DNA of 64,000 nt from Pseudomonadota bacterium (GTDB lineage Bacteria > Pseudomonadota > Alphaproteobacteria > Rhizobiales > Pleomorphomonadaceae). Below are positions 35,603 to 43,916 of the stretch, one piece after another. The notes beneath the pieces were generated by a model. That model ran no database searches and was not told the origin of the DNA. It saw nothing but the letters and a program-made list of their open reading frames with translations. Every line of letters begins with the position of its first letter. Position 1 is the first letter of the stretch. The translations under genes and the position numbers were made by a program. The stretch covers positions 275,371 to 339,370 of the forward strand of contig JAEZHI010000038.1 in assembly GCA_023436885.1 (NCBI GenBank), given 5' to 3'.

Positions 35603-36742
35603 ATGGTCGACACGGTAAAAGTCGGTGTTCTGTTCTCCTGCACCGGTCCCTATGCCGCTATCGGTCGCGATTGCCGCGACGGTGCGACACTAGCCTTTGA
35701 CGAAGCTGCCAAAGATTTGAGCGGCATCTCGTTTATGCCGATCTATGCCGATCCCGAGGGCGAGCCGCGCGCCTACCTGGAAAAGGCGCGCGCCATGCTG
35801 CGCGATGAAGGATGCCGGCTCATCATTGGCACCATCACCTCACTCTCCCGCAAGGAAGTCATTCCGCTCATTGAAAAGCATGATGGTCTGCTCTGGTACA
35901 TCTGCCCCTACGAGGGCTTCGAGGCCAACGAGAACGTCATCTACACCGGTGCCTGTCCCAACCAGCACTTGATGCCGCTGTTCGAGCATCTGCTGCCGCG
36001 ACAGGGTCGGCGGGCCTATCTCATCGGCGCCAACTATGTCTGGGGCTGGGAGATGAACCGCATCGCCCGCGATCTCCTTCGGGATGCCGGTGGCGAGGTG
36101 GTGGGCGAGCGCTATCTGCCGATTGAGGAAACAGATGTCGACAGACTGATTGCCGATATCCAGGCCCGTCGGCCCGACTTCATTCTCAACAACCTTATTG
36201 GTCCCTCGAGCCATGCCTTCCTGAGGGCATACAAGGCGCTCGGCGATACCGATCCGGCATTTCGGCCGGAGGTTCGTCCGGTGGTGAGCTGCGATCTGAC
36301 CGAGGCTGAGATTGGCGAGATCGGCCTTGGTCTTTCCACCGGCCATCTGTCGACCGCCAGTTATTTCGGCACCCTGGCGACGCCGGAGAACGAGCGCTTT
36401 CGCGCCCGTGCCGTCAACGCACTGGGACCGGATCGCCTGCTTTCCTCCTTTGTCGAAGGAGCCTATGTCGCCGTCCGCATGATGATGGATGCGGTTCGCT
36501 CGGCCGGATGTGACGAGCCGGCTACCGTCCGTGCGGCGGTTCACGCCGGCCTGTTTGAAACGCCGCACGGCCCGATGCGCATCGACCCGCGCACCAATCA
36601 CGCCGCTTTGCCGTTCCATCTCGGCCGCATCCGCGACGACGGCAACTTCGACATCATCGCGAGCCGCCCCGCCATCACCGCCGACCCCTACATGACGGCA
36701 TCGCGTGACGGCGGTCGGTCCAGCCTGAGGGTGGTGTCATGA
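35603..36742 (+). CDS. amiC: AmiC-like amide sensor (branched-chain-type binding protein, cytoplasmic)
   Basis: Senses short amides and restrains AmiR (379 aa; Pseudomonas AmiC is about 385). Fold of a branched-chain amino-acid binding protein: VGVLFSCTGPYAAIGRD at residues 6-22, then GTITSLSRKEVIP and NYVWGWEMNR, characteristic of AmiC. There is no signal peptide, as expected for a cytoplasmic regulator. ATG at 35603 follows GGTGAGG. Its stop overlaps the amiR start by 4 bp (ATGA). The acetamidase and transporter downstream are the likely targets. Confidence 0.85.
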   Translation: MVDTVKVGVLFSCTGPYAAIGRDCRDGATLAFDEAAKDLSGISFMPIYADPEGEPRAYLEKARAMLRDEGCRLIIGTITSLSRKEVIPLIEKHDGLLWYICPYEGFEANENVIYTGACPNQHLMPLFEHLLPRQGRRAYLIGANYVWGWEMNRIARDLLRDAGGEVVGERYLPIEETDVDRLIADIQARRPDFILNNLIGPSSHAFLRAYKALGDTDPAFRPEVRPVVSCDLTEAEIGEIGLGLSTGHLSTASYFGTLATPENERFRARAVNALGPDRLLSSFVEGAYVAVRMMMDAVRSAGCDEPATVRAAVHAGLFETPHGPMRIDPRTNHAALPFHLGRIRDDGNFDIIASRPAITADPYMTASRDGGRSSLRVVS

Positions 36743-37323
36743 CGATGATCCCCGACCTCGTCGGCCGCCGCGCCGTCATCCTCCATCGTCCCGACGACGG
36801 TGTGCAGCGTCTTGTCCGCCAGCTCGGTCTCCTGGGTCTTGAGGCGCACGTCCAGTGGGCGCCGCTCGATCTCGAAGCGACGCCGGCCGACATTGTGCTG
36901 GTGGATGCCGATCAGGGCTGGTCGGGACTGCTGCCATGGTCGGGCGGCTCGGCGCCGATCCCGCTGGTGGCCCTGCTGCAGTCCGAAGCGCCCGGCCGCG
37001 TTGCCTGGGCCATCTCGGAAGGCGCGCTCGCCATTCTGCCGAAGCCGGTGATGCCCGCAGCTGTCTATCCGGCACTGGTGCTCGCCGTCACTGCGCACGC
37101 CCGTGCCGCTGAAGCGGCCGCCCGCATGGAGCGGCTCGAAGAAAGGCTCCGCATGCGCCCCCTGGTGCATGCTGCCGTCCGGGCCATCGAGATGGCGTCC
37201 CGCTGTGACGAAGAGGCAGCCTATGCCGCCCTGCGGCGGGCGGCCATGAAGCGCCGCATTACCATCGAACAGACCGCCGCCGAAATGCTGGCCGGCGTCA
37301 TTCCGCTGTCGGAGGCCGGTTGA
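36739..37323 (+). CDS. amiR: AmiR-like ANTAR antitermination regulator
   Basis: RNA-binding antiterminator (194 aa; AmiR is 196). N-terminal pseudo-receiver region, a central coiled coil (AEAAARMERLEERLRM, about 127-142), and a C-terminal ANTAR domain with the AYAALRRAAMKRR core near 165-177. The receiver lacks a clear phosphoacceptor context, as in AmiR, which is controlled by AmiC binding. Overlaps amiC by 4 bp and the next permease by one base (TGATG), so the whole run is one operon. Confidence 0.85.
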   Translation: MTMIPDLVGRRAVILHRPDDGVQRLVRQLGLLGLEAHVQWAPLDLEATPADIVLVDADQGWSGLLPWSGGSAPIPLVALLQSEAPGRVAWAISEGALAILPKPVMPAAVYPALVLAVTAHARAAEAAARMERLEERLRMRPLVHAAVRAIEMASRCDEEAAYAALRRAAMKRRITIEQTAAEMLAGVIPLSEAG

Positions 37324-38171
37324 TGCGCATCGCCCGCGAGTTCCTGCGCCGCCCCACGGCCGTCTTCGGCCTGATCGTGGTGCTCCTGGTGGTGATAGGT
37401 GCCCTGGCGGCGCCGCTGATCGCCCCTTACGCGCCTGACGAACAACTTTTCGATGGCTTGACGCTTGAAGGTGCACCGATCGGTCCCGATGCCGCCTTCC
37501 TGCTCGGCACTGACACGCTCGGTCGCGACCTGCTGACCCGCCTGCTGTTCGGTGCCCGCACCTCGCTAATCATCGGCGTCGTCGCCAACGGCACGGCTGT
37601 CGCCATCGGCCTGGGTGTCGGCATGCTGGCCGGTTACCTGCGTGGCCCGGCCGGCAATGCCCTGATGCGCTTTACCGACCTGATGATGGCCTTTCCCGCC
37701 TTGCTGCTCGCCATCGTTCTGGCCGCGCTGTTCCACCCGAGCCTCTGGATCGTCGCCATGGTGATCGCCATGGTCAACTGGGTTCAGGTGGCGCGCATCG
37801 TCTACACCGAGACGCGCGGGCTGGTGGAGCGCGACTTTATCCTGGCTGAACGGTCGCTCGGTGCGGGCCATGGCCGCATCGTCTTCCGTCACATCCTGCC
37901 GCACCTAATGCCGACGGCCATCGTCTGGGGCACGCTCGGTATCGCCACCACCGTGCTGCTCGAGGCGACGCTGTCCTTCCTCGGCGTCGGGGTGCAGCCG
38001 CCGGAACCGTCCTGGGGCAACATCATCTTCGAAAGCCAGAGCTTTTTCACGGCGGCACCCTGGCTGGTGATTTTCCCGGGCATCGCCATCCTGCTGACCG
38101 CCCTGTCCTTCAACCTGGTCGGCGACGCATTGCGCGACATCCTCGACCCCACCCAGCGCGGGAGGATGTGA
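37323..38171 (+). CDS. ABC transporter permease, DppC/OppC type
   Basis: Membrane subunit (282 aa) of a peptide/nickel-family importer. N-terminal RRPTAVFGLIVVLLVVIGALAAP anchor, LLGTDTLGRDLLTRLLFGAR segment near residues 60-80, and the DppC EAA-like loop with ERSLGAGHGRIVFRHILP. ATG at 37323 overlaps the amiR stop. Cargo is inferred to be amides or amide-containing compounds because of AmiCR and the amidase. Confidence 0.92.
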   Translation: MRIAREFLRRPTAVFGLIVVLLVVIGALAAPLIAPYAPDEQLFDGLTLEGAPIGPDAAFLLGTDTLGRDLLTRLLFGARTSLIIGVVANGTAVAIGLGVGMLAGYLRGPAGNALMRFTDLMMAFPALLLAIVLAALFHPSLWIVAMVIAMVNWVQVARIVYTETRGLVERDFILAERSLGAGHGRIVFRHILPHLMPTAIVWGTLGIATTVLLEATLSFLGVGVQPPEPSWGNIIFESQSFFTAAPWLVIFPGIAILLTALSFNLVGDALRDILDPTQRGRM

Positions 38172-38172
38172 G

Positions 38173-39093
38173 ATGATCGAGCTGATCCTGCGCCGATTGG
38201 GCGGCGCACTGATGATCCTGTTCGGCGTCGCCGCGATCACCTTCGTGCTGCTCTATGCCCTGCCGGCCGACCCGGCGGTGCAGCTCGCCGGCCGATCCGC
38301 CACCGCCCAGACGGTCGCCAACATCCGACATGAGCTCGGCCTCGATCAGCCGCTCATCGTCCAGTTCATCCATTACCTCGGCAATCTGGTGCAGGGCGAT
38401 TTCGGCCGCTCCTACACCCAGAAGACCGAGGTGATGACGCTGATCCTCGCCCGCCTGCCGGCAACTCTTATTCTTATGGTGTCAGGCATTCTGGTCGAGG
38501 TTGTCATCGGCCTGACGCTCGGCACCATCGCCGCCCTGAGCCGCGGCGGCTTTGTCGACCGGCTGGTGATGATGGGCTCCTTCATCGGCGTGTCGGCGCC
38601 GCAGTTCGTGGTGGCCCTGCTGCTGCTCTACGTGTTCGCGGCGACGCTGCAGTGGTTCCCCATGTCCGGCTTCGGCACCTTCAGCCACGTCGTGCTGCCG
38701 GCGCTGACCCTCGGCGTGCTCGGTGCCGGCTGGTACGCCCGCATGGTGCGCTCGGCGATGATCGATGTCCTCAATCAGGACTACATCCGCACGGCACGAG
38801 CCAAGGGTGTCGCGGAGCGCACCGTCGTGCTCCGCCACGCCGTACCCAATGCACTGTTGCCGATTGTCGCCATGATCGGCATCGACATCGGCCAGTTCAT
38901 GGGCGGTGTTGTAGTCGTCGAAGCCGTTTACGGCTGGCCCGGCATCGGCCAGCTCGCCTGGCAGGCGATCCAGCAGGTCGACATTCCCATCATCATGGGC
39001 GTCACGCTCATCTCGTCCCTCGCCATCGTGATCGGCAATCTGATCGCTGATCTGGTGGCTCCGCTGATCGACCCCAGAATCCGGGCCCGGTAG
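38173..39093 (+). CDS. ABC transporter permease, DppB/OppB type
   Basis: Partner permease (306 aa). Typical DppB features: FGVAAITFVLLYALPADPA N-terminus, HELGLDQPLIVQF near residue 55, and TARAKGVAERTVVLRHAVPNALLP near 200. Starts 1 nt after the DppC-type stop. Order DppC-DppB is reversed relative to the usual dpp operon. Confidence 0.92.
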   Translation: MIELILRRLGGALMILFGVAAITFVLLYALPADPAVQLAGRSATAQTVANIRHELGLDQPLIVQFIHYLGNLVQGDFGRSYTQKTEVMTLILARLPATLILMVSGILVEVVIGLTLGTIAALSRGGFVDRLVMMGSFIGVSAPQFVVALLLLYVFAATLQWFPMSGFGTFSHVVLPALTLGVLGAGWYARMVRSAMIDVLNQDYIRTARAKGVAERTVVLRHAVPNALLPIVAMIGIDIGQFMGGVVVVEAVYGWPGIGQLAWQAIQQVDIPIIMGVTLISSLAIVIGNLIADLVAPLIDPRIRAR

Positions 39094-39164
39094 GCCCCGA
39101 TGACGCCGGGCCAGCGAGCCCGGCCAACGAAAACAACAGAGACCTTAAACAAAGGGGAACCCGC

Positions 39165-40781
39165 ATGACACATTGGCTGCATAGAACCGCGCTGGCCGGA
39201 CTGATGGCGCTGACGCCACTGGCCGCACTGGCCGACGAAACGCCCGTCAAGGGCGCCACCATCGTCGTCACTTACAAGGATGACATCGCCACCCTCGACC
39301 CGGCCATCGGCTACGACTGGCAGAACTGGTCGATGATCAAGAGCCTGTTCTCCCGCCTGATGGAATACACGCCCGGCACGGCCGATCTGGTGCCGTCGCT
39401 GGCCGAGAGCTTCGAGATCACGCCGGACGGCCAGACCTATACCTTCAAGCTCCGCAAGGGCGTGAAGTTCTCCAACGGTCGTGAAGTGGTGGCCTCCGAC
39501 GTCAAGTATTCCATCGAACGCGCCGTCAATCCCAAGACGCAGGGACCCGGCGCCGGCTTCTTCGGCGCCATCGTCGGCTTCGACGATCTGTCGGGCGGCA
39601 AAGCGGATGGTCTTTCCGGTATCGAGACGCCCGATGACTACACCGTCGTCTTCAAGCTGAGCCGTCCCGACGCCACCTTCCTGCATGTGCTCGCCATCAA
39701 CTTCTCCTCGGTGGTTCCCAAGGAAGTCGTCGAGGCCGAAGGCCAGGACTTCGGCAAGAAGCCCGTCGGCTCCGGCGCCTTCGTGCTGAAGGATTGGGTG
39801 ATTGGCCAGAAGCTGGTGTTCGAAAAGAACCCGAACTTCTACGTCAAGGACACGCCGAAGATCGACGGCTTTACCGTCGAGGTCGGCCAGGAGCCGCTGG
39901 TGGCGTTGCTGCGCCTTCAGAAGGGCGAGGTGGACATCGCCGGCGATGGCATCCCACCGGCCAAGTTCCTGGAGATCAAGAACGGCCCGGACGCCGCCGA
40001 CATCATCGTCGATGGTGAGCAGTTGCAAACCGGCTACGTGGCGCTCAACACCCGCGTCAAGCCGCTCGACAACGTCAAGGTGCGCCAGGCCCTCAACATG
40101 GCGGTCAACAAGGAGCGCATCACCCGCATCGTCAATGGCCGCGCCACGCCGGCCAACCAGCCACTGCCGCCGCTGATGCCCGGCTATGACAAGGACTTCA
40201 AGGGCTACGCCTTCGACGTCAAGAAGGCCAAGGCGCTGCTCGCCGAGGCCGGTTTCCCCAATGGCTTCGAGACGGCGCTCTATGCCTCCTCGACCGATCC
40301 CAACCCGCGTATCGCCCAGGCGCTGCAGCAGGACTTTGCCGCTATCGGCGTCAAGGCGGAAATCAAGGCGTTGGCCAATGCCAACGTCATCGCCGCCGGC
40401 GGCACCGAAGGCGAGGCGCCGATGATCTGGTCGGGCGGCATGGCCTGGATCGCCGACTTCCCCGATCCCTCCAACTTCTACGGCCCGATCCTTGGCTGCG
40501 CCGGCGCGGTGCAGGGCGGCTGGAACTGGTCGTGGTATTGCAACAAGGATCTCGACAAGCGCGCCATCGCGGCGGACTCGATGTCGGATCCGGCCAAGAA
40601 GGACGAGCGCGCCAAGCTCTGGGGTTCGGTGTTCACCGACCTGATGGCCGATGCGCCGTGGATCCCGGTGTTCAACGAGCGCCGCGTCGTCGCCAAGTCC
40701 AAGCGCATGGGCGGACCGGGCAACATCTACATCGATCCGACGCGCGTCATCAATTACGACGCCATTTACGTGAAGCAATAA
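39165..40781 (+). CDS. ABC transporter substrate-binding protein, peptide/nickel family (family 5)
   Basis: Periplasmic binding protein (538 aa). Signal peptide with core LAGLMALTPLAALA and cleavage near residue 23. Family 5 signature: PSLAESFEITPDGQTYTFKLRKGVKFSNG near 75-104. AGGGGAA precedes the ATG at 39165. Followed by a palindromic repeat region and then the amidase. The ligand could be a short amide or an amidated peptide; family 5 proteins also bind other solutes. Confidence 0.92.
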   Translation: MTHWLHRTALAGLMALTPLAALADETPVKGATIVVTYKDDIATLDPAIGYDWQNWSMIKSLFSRLMEYTPGTADLVPSLAESFEITPDGQTYTFKLRKGVKFSNGREVVASDVKYSIERAVNPKTQGPGAGFFGAIVGFDDLSGGKADGLSGIETPDDYTVVFKLSRPDATFLHVLAINFSSVVPKEVVEAEGQDFGKKPVGSGAFVLKDWVIGQKLVFEKNPNFYVKDTPKIDGFTVEVGQEPLVALLRLQKGEVDIAGDGIPPAKFLEIKNGPDAADIIVDGEQLQTGYVALNTRVKPLDNVKVRQALNMAVNKERITRIVNGRATPANQPLPPLMPGYDKDFKGYAFDVKKAKALLAEAGFPNGFETALYASSTDPNPRIAQALQQDFAAIGVKAEIKALANANVIAAGGTEGEAPMIWSGGMAWIADFPDPSNFYGPILGCAGAVQGGWNWSWYCNKDLDKRAIAADSMSDPAKKDERAKLWGSVFTDLMADAPWIPVFNERRVVAKSKRMGGPGNIYIDPTRVINYDAIYVKQ

Positions 40782-40840
40782 CAAGAACTTGACCGCAAGT
40801 CCGCGCCAGCGCGGGGAAGAGCGATCCTCCCCCGCCAACT

Positions 40841-40888
40841 AGAGCAGTTCCAGCAAAAGTGGGTACCGGTTTTGCGTCCGGAACTGCG
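40841..40888. repeat. Intergenic palindromic repeat, rhizobial type, part 1
   Basis: Nested inverted repeat: outer arms GCAGTTCC (40844-40851) and GGAACTGC (40880-40887), inner arms GCAAAA (40853-40858) and TTTTGC (40870-40875). I recall very similar elements (GCAATTCC...GGAATTGC around GCAAAA...TTTTGC) dispersed in Rhizobiales intergenic regions. Confidence 0.65.
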
Positions 40889-40902
40889 TCTTAACAAGGA
40901 GA

Positions 40903-40944
40903 TAGAGTTTTTCCGGCGAACCCGAGTTCACCGGAAAAACTCTA
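40903..40944. repeat. Perfect 14-bp inverted repeat, part 2 of the intergenic element
   Basis: TAGAGTTTTTCCGG / CCGGAAAAACTCTA with a 14-nt loop. It lies directly after part 1, 19 nt before the amidase ATG. Together the two parts fill most of the 182-nt gap between binding-protein and amidase genes and would form strong RNA hairpins. Confidence 0.65.
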
Positions 40945-40963
40945 GCCAAAGGGAGAAACCGCC

Positions 40964-41908
40964 ATGTGCCTTGCCTGCGACTACACCATCCACCGCCGCG
41001 ACCATCATTACGGCTGGAGCCGGGATTTCACGCCGGCCGTCGTGGCGAAATCCGGCTCGACCATCCATTTCGAGTGTCTCGACAGCTCCGGCGGTCAGCT
41101 CGGCACGGGATCGACGGTGGCCGATGTGGTCAATCTCGATTTCGCCAAGGTCAATCCGGTGACCGGTCCGGTTTATGTGGAGGGCGCCGCCCCGGGCGAC
41201 GTGCTGAAAGTCGAGATTCGCGAATTCGTGCCGTCCGGCATTGGCTGGACGGCGGTGATCCCCGGCTTCGGCCTGCTCGCCGACCAGTTCAAAGATCCGG
41301 CGCTGCATGTCTGGAAATACGAACCCTCTTCGATGGCCCCGTCGCTGTTCGGTCCTGGCGGCAGCGTGCCGCTCAAGCCGTTTGCCGGCACCATCGGCGT
41401 CGTCCCAGTCGAGCCTGGCGTTCACTCGGTGGTGCCGCCACGCCGCGTCGGCGGCAATCTCGACATCCGCGATCTCTCGACAGGCGTGACGCTGTACCTG
41501 CCGATTGAGGTCGAAGGTGCCTTGTTCTCCGTGGGTGATACCCATGCCGCCCAGGGGGACGGCGAAGTCTGCGGCACGGCCATCGAAAGCGCCATGAACG
41601 TAACGCTGACGCTGAGCGTTCTGAAGGGCCAGAAGCTGGAAAGCCCACGCTTCACCACCCCAGGGCCGGTCATGCGCCATCTTGATGCCGCCGGTTACGA
41701 AGTCACGACCGGCGTCGGCCCCGATCTCATGACGGCATCACGCGAGGCGCTCAGCCGGATGATCGACCTTCTTGCCTCCGAGCATGGCTACACTCCGGCC
41801 GATGCCTACATGCTCTGCTCGGTCGCCGGCGATCTCCGCATCTCCGAGATCGTCGACATGCCCAACGTCGTGGTGAGCGTCTACTTCCCGAGGATCGTGC
41901 TGCAGTGA
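40964..41908 (+). CDS. Acetamidase/formamidase family protein
   Basis: Hydrolyses short aliphatic amides to acid plus ammonia (314 aa; FmdA/AmdA family). Seen: GPVYVEGAAPGDVLKVEI near residues 67-84, GTIGVVPVEPG near 143, GGNLDIRDLSTGVTLYLPI near 163, and GDTHAAQGDGEVCGTAIES near 191-209, the family's core metal/active-site stretch. No signal peptide. GGGAGAAA precedes the ATG at 40964. Sits between transporter genes of an AmiCR-controlled operon, which fits amide scavenging for nitrogen or carbon. Confidence 0.93.
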   Translation: MCLACDYTIHRRDHHYGWSRDFTPAVVAKSGSTIHFECLDSSGGQLGTGSTVADVVNLDFAKVNPVTGPVYVEGAAPGDVLKVEIREFVPSGIGWTAVIPGFGLLADQFKDPALHVWKYEPSSMAPSLFGPGGSVPLKPFAGTIGVVPVEPGVHSVVPPRRVGGNLDIRDLSTGVTLYLPIEVEGALFSVGDTHAAQGDGEVCGTAIESAMNVTLTLSVLKGQKLESPRFTTPGPVMRHLDAAGYEVTTGVGPDLMTASREALSRMIDLLASEHGYTPADAYMLCSVAGDLRISEIVDMPNVVVSVYFPRIVLQ

Positions 41909-43605
41909 CCGATATGAGCGGAGACTTCAGGGGCGTGCCGGTACTTAGCGTCGACGGACTGACCGTCGACGCGCTGACCGATCGCGGCGCCAAGCGCGTG
42001 CTCGACGCCGTGAGCTTCGATCTGGCAGCGGGAGAGACGCTCTGTCTTGCCGGCGAGAGTGGCTCCGGCAAATCGGTCACGTCGCTGTCCGTGATGCGGC
42101 TGCTGCCCCGCGCCTCGCTACGCATCGTCTCCGGTTCTATCAAGCTCGGCGACCACGATCTCACCGGCCTCAGCGAACGGGCCATGCGGGAGGTGCGCGG
42201 CCGAGACATCGCAATGATCTTCCAGGAGCCGATGACATCACTCAATCCGGTGATGACCATCGGCAAGCAGCTCCTTGAACCCATCCTGATTCATCAGGGT
42301 GGCAATGAAGCCTCCGCCCGTGCTCAGGCGCTACGCATGCTGGACGCGGTGCAGATCACCGAGCCGGCACGGCGCCTCGGCCAGTATCCGCACGAACTTT
42401 CCGGCGGCATGCGCCAGCGGGTGATGATCGCCATGGCGCTGTCCTGTCAGCCCAAGGTACTGATCGCCGATGAGCCGACGACCGCTCTCGACGTTACCGT
42501 GCAGGCGCAGATCCTGAAGTTGATGCGCGAACTGAAGGACGAGTTCGGCACGTCCACCATCCTCATTACCCACGACATGGGCGTCGTCGCCGAGATGGCC
42601 GACCGGGTCGCCGTCATGAAGGATGGCCGCCTCGTCGAAATCGGTTCGGCGGTCGATGTGTTCGAGCGTCCGGCCCAGACCTATACCCGCGAGCTGATCG
42701 CCGCCGTGCCGCGCATCGGCGCCCGTGCCGGTACCGACGGGCCACCGGCCGTCACGGCTCAAGCAAAGGCGGCGCTTCCGGCCGAGAAGTCGGCGGAGCC
42801 AGTCCTGGCCGTCAATAATCTCAGAGTGACCTACGGCGCCCGCGCCAGCCTGTTCGGCCGCAAGGCAGGACAGCTTGCGGTGGACGGCGTTTCCTTCGAG
42901 CTCAGGGCCGGCCGGACCCTCGGCCTCGTCGGCGAGAGCGGGTCGGGAAAGTCGACCACCGGCAAGGCTGTGCTCGGCCTCATTCCCTACGAGGGCTATG
43001 TGGCCATCGACGGCGAGGAACTGATGGATTTCTCCGTCAGGGCCATGCGACCGGTCAGGCGCCTCGCCCAGATGATTTTCCAGGATCCTTACGCCTCGCT
43101 GGACAGTCGCATGACGGTCGGCGCCGCCATTGCCGAACCGATGGCGATCCACGGCATCGGAGATCGGACAGACCGTACCGATCGGGTGGTCGAGCTGCTG
43201 CGCCGCGTCGGCCTGACGCCGGACGTGGCGAGCCGCTATCCACACGAATTCTCCGGTGGCCAGCGCCAGCGCATCTGCATCGCGCGGGCTCTGTCGCTGA
43301 AGCCGAAACTGATCGTCGCCGACGAGAGCGTCGCCGCCCTCGACGTGTCGGTGCGGGCCAAGGTGCTCGACCTGATGCTGGAACTGCAGGAGACCGAGGG
43401 GCTCGCCTACCTGTTCATCTCGCACGACATGGCGGTCATCGAGCGCATGTCGCACGACGTTGCTGTGATGAATGGCGGCAGGATCGTCGAATATGGACCG
43501 CGGCGCACCGTCTTCGAAAATCCAGGTCAGGACTACACGCGTCGGCTGATCGCCGCCGTTCCAATTCCCGATCCATCCCAACGGCATCTCGCCATGGCTG
43601 GGTGA
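41905..43605 (+). CDS. Dual ATP-binding protein of the amide/peptide ABC transporter (DppD-DppF fusion)
   Basis: Two ABC ATPase domains in one chain (566 aa). Domain 1 has Walker A GESGSGKSV near 49, LSGGMRQR near 164 and LIADEPTTALDVT. Domain 2 has Walker A GESGSGKST near 345, FSGGQRQR near 447 and IVADESVAALDVS. GTG at 41905 overlaps the amidase stop by 4 bp; ATG at 41914 is an alternative. Supplies both ATPases for the DppC/DppB-type permeases. Confidence 0.92.
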   Translation: MTDMSGDFRGVPVLSVDGLTVDALTDRGAKRVLDAVSFDLAAGETLCLAGESGSGKSVTSLSVMRLLPRASLRIVSGSIKLGDHDLTGLSERAMREVRGRDIAMIFQEPMTSLNPVMTIGKQLLEPILIHQGGNEASARAQALRMLDAVQITEPARRLGQYPHELSGGMRQRVMIAMALSCQPKVLIADEPTTALDVTVQAQILKLMRELKDEFGTSTILITHDMGVVAEMADRVAVMKDGRLVEIGSAVDVFERPAQTYTRELIAAVPRIGARAGTDGPPAVTAQAKAALPAEKSAEPVLAVNNLRVTYGARASLFGRKAGQLAVDGVSFELRAGRTLGLVGESGSGKSTTGKAVLGLIPYEGYVAIDGEELMDFSVRAMRPVRRLAQMIFQDPYASLDSRMTVGAAIAEPMAIHGIGDRTDRTDRVVELLRRVGLTPDVASRYPHEFSGGQRQRICIARALSLKPKLIVADESVAALDVSVRAKVLDLMLELQETEGLAYLFISHDMAVIERMSHDVAVMNGGRIVEYGPRRTVFENPGQDYTRRLIAAVPIPDPSQRHLAMAG

Positions 43606-43916
43606 CGGAGCCCGCCAGAAGCAAACCCTCCAGGATAGCCATTTATATAGACGAGATCTGCTCCCAACGGGTTATCCTGTCTTCCTACCGAGAGAAGGAC
43701 CGTTATTGCGTGCCTCGGTCTCTGCAGCCATATGAACCATTCGTTGAGAAAAATACCGCAATAATACTTTTGCGCTACTTGAGGGACGGAGGATGTTTCC
43801 TCAGCATGGGGACTAGTCGTTGAGTCCCGGAAACGGATGCACGCGTTGCAGACGGGCACGGCAAAAGGGCGCGCAGGTACGATGCTTTTTCACGGATGCG
43901 CTCGGGAGCGAGGTCT
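43606..43916. other. Intergenic region, 311 nt, no gene recognised
   Basis: Separates the amide operon from the GGDEF/EAL gene. It is more AT-rich than its surroundings, especially 43740-43775. Short open frames are present on both strands but lack ribosome sites and protein-like composition. No terminator with a U-run was found. It probably holds the promoter of the downstream gene. Confidence 0.5.

Noticed and set aside
43602..43823. 73-aa plus-strand frame before the GGDEF/EAL gene
   Set aside because: No ribosome site, overlaps the ATPase stop, and no recognisable domain.
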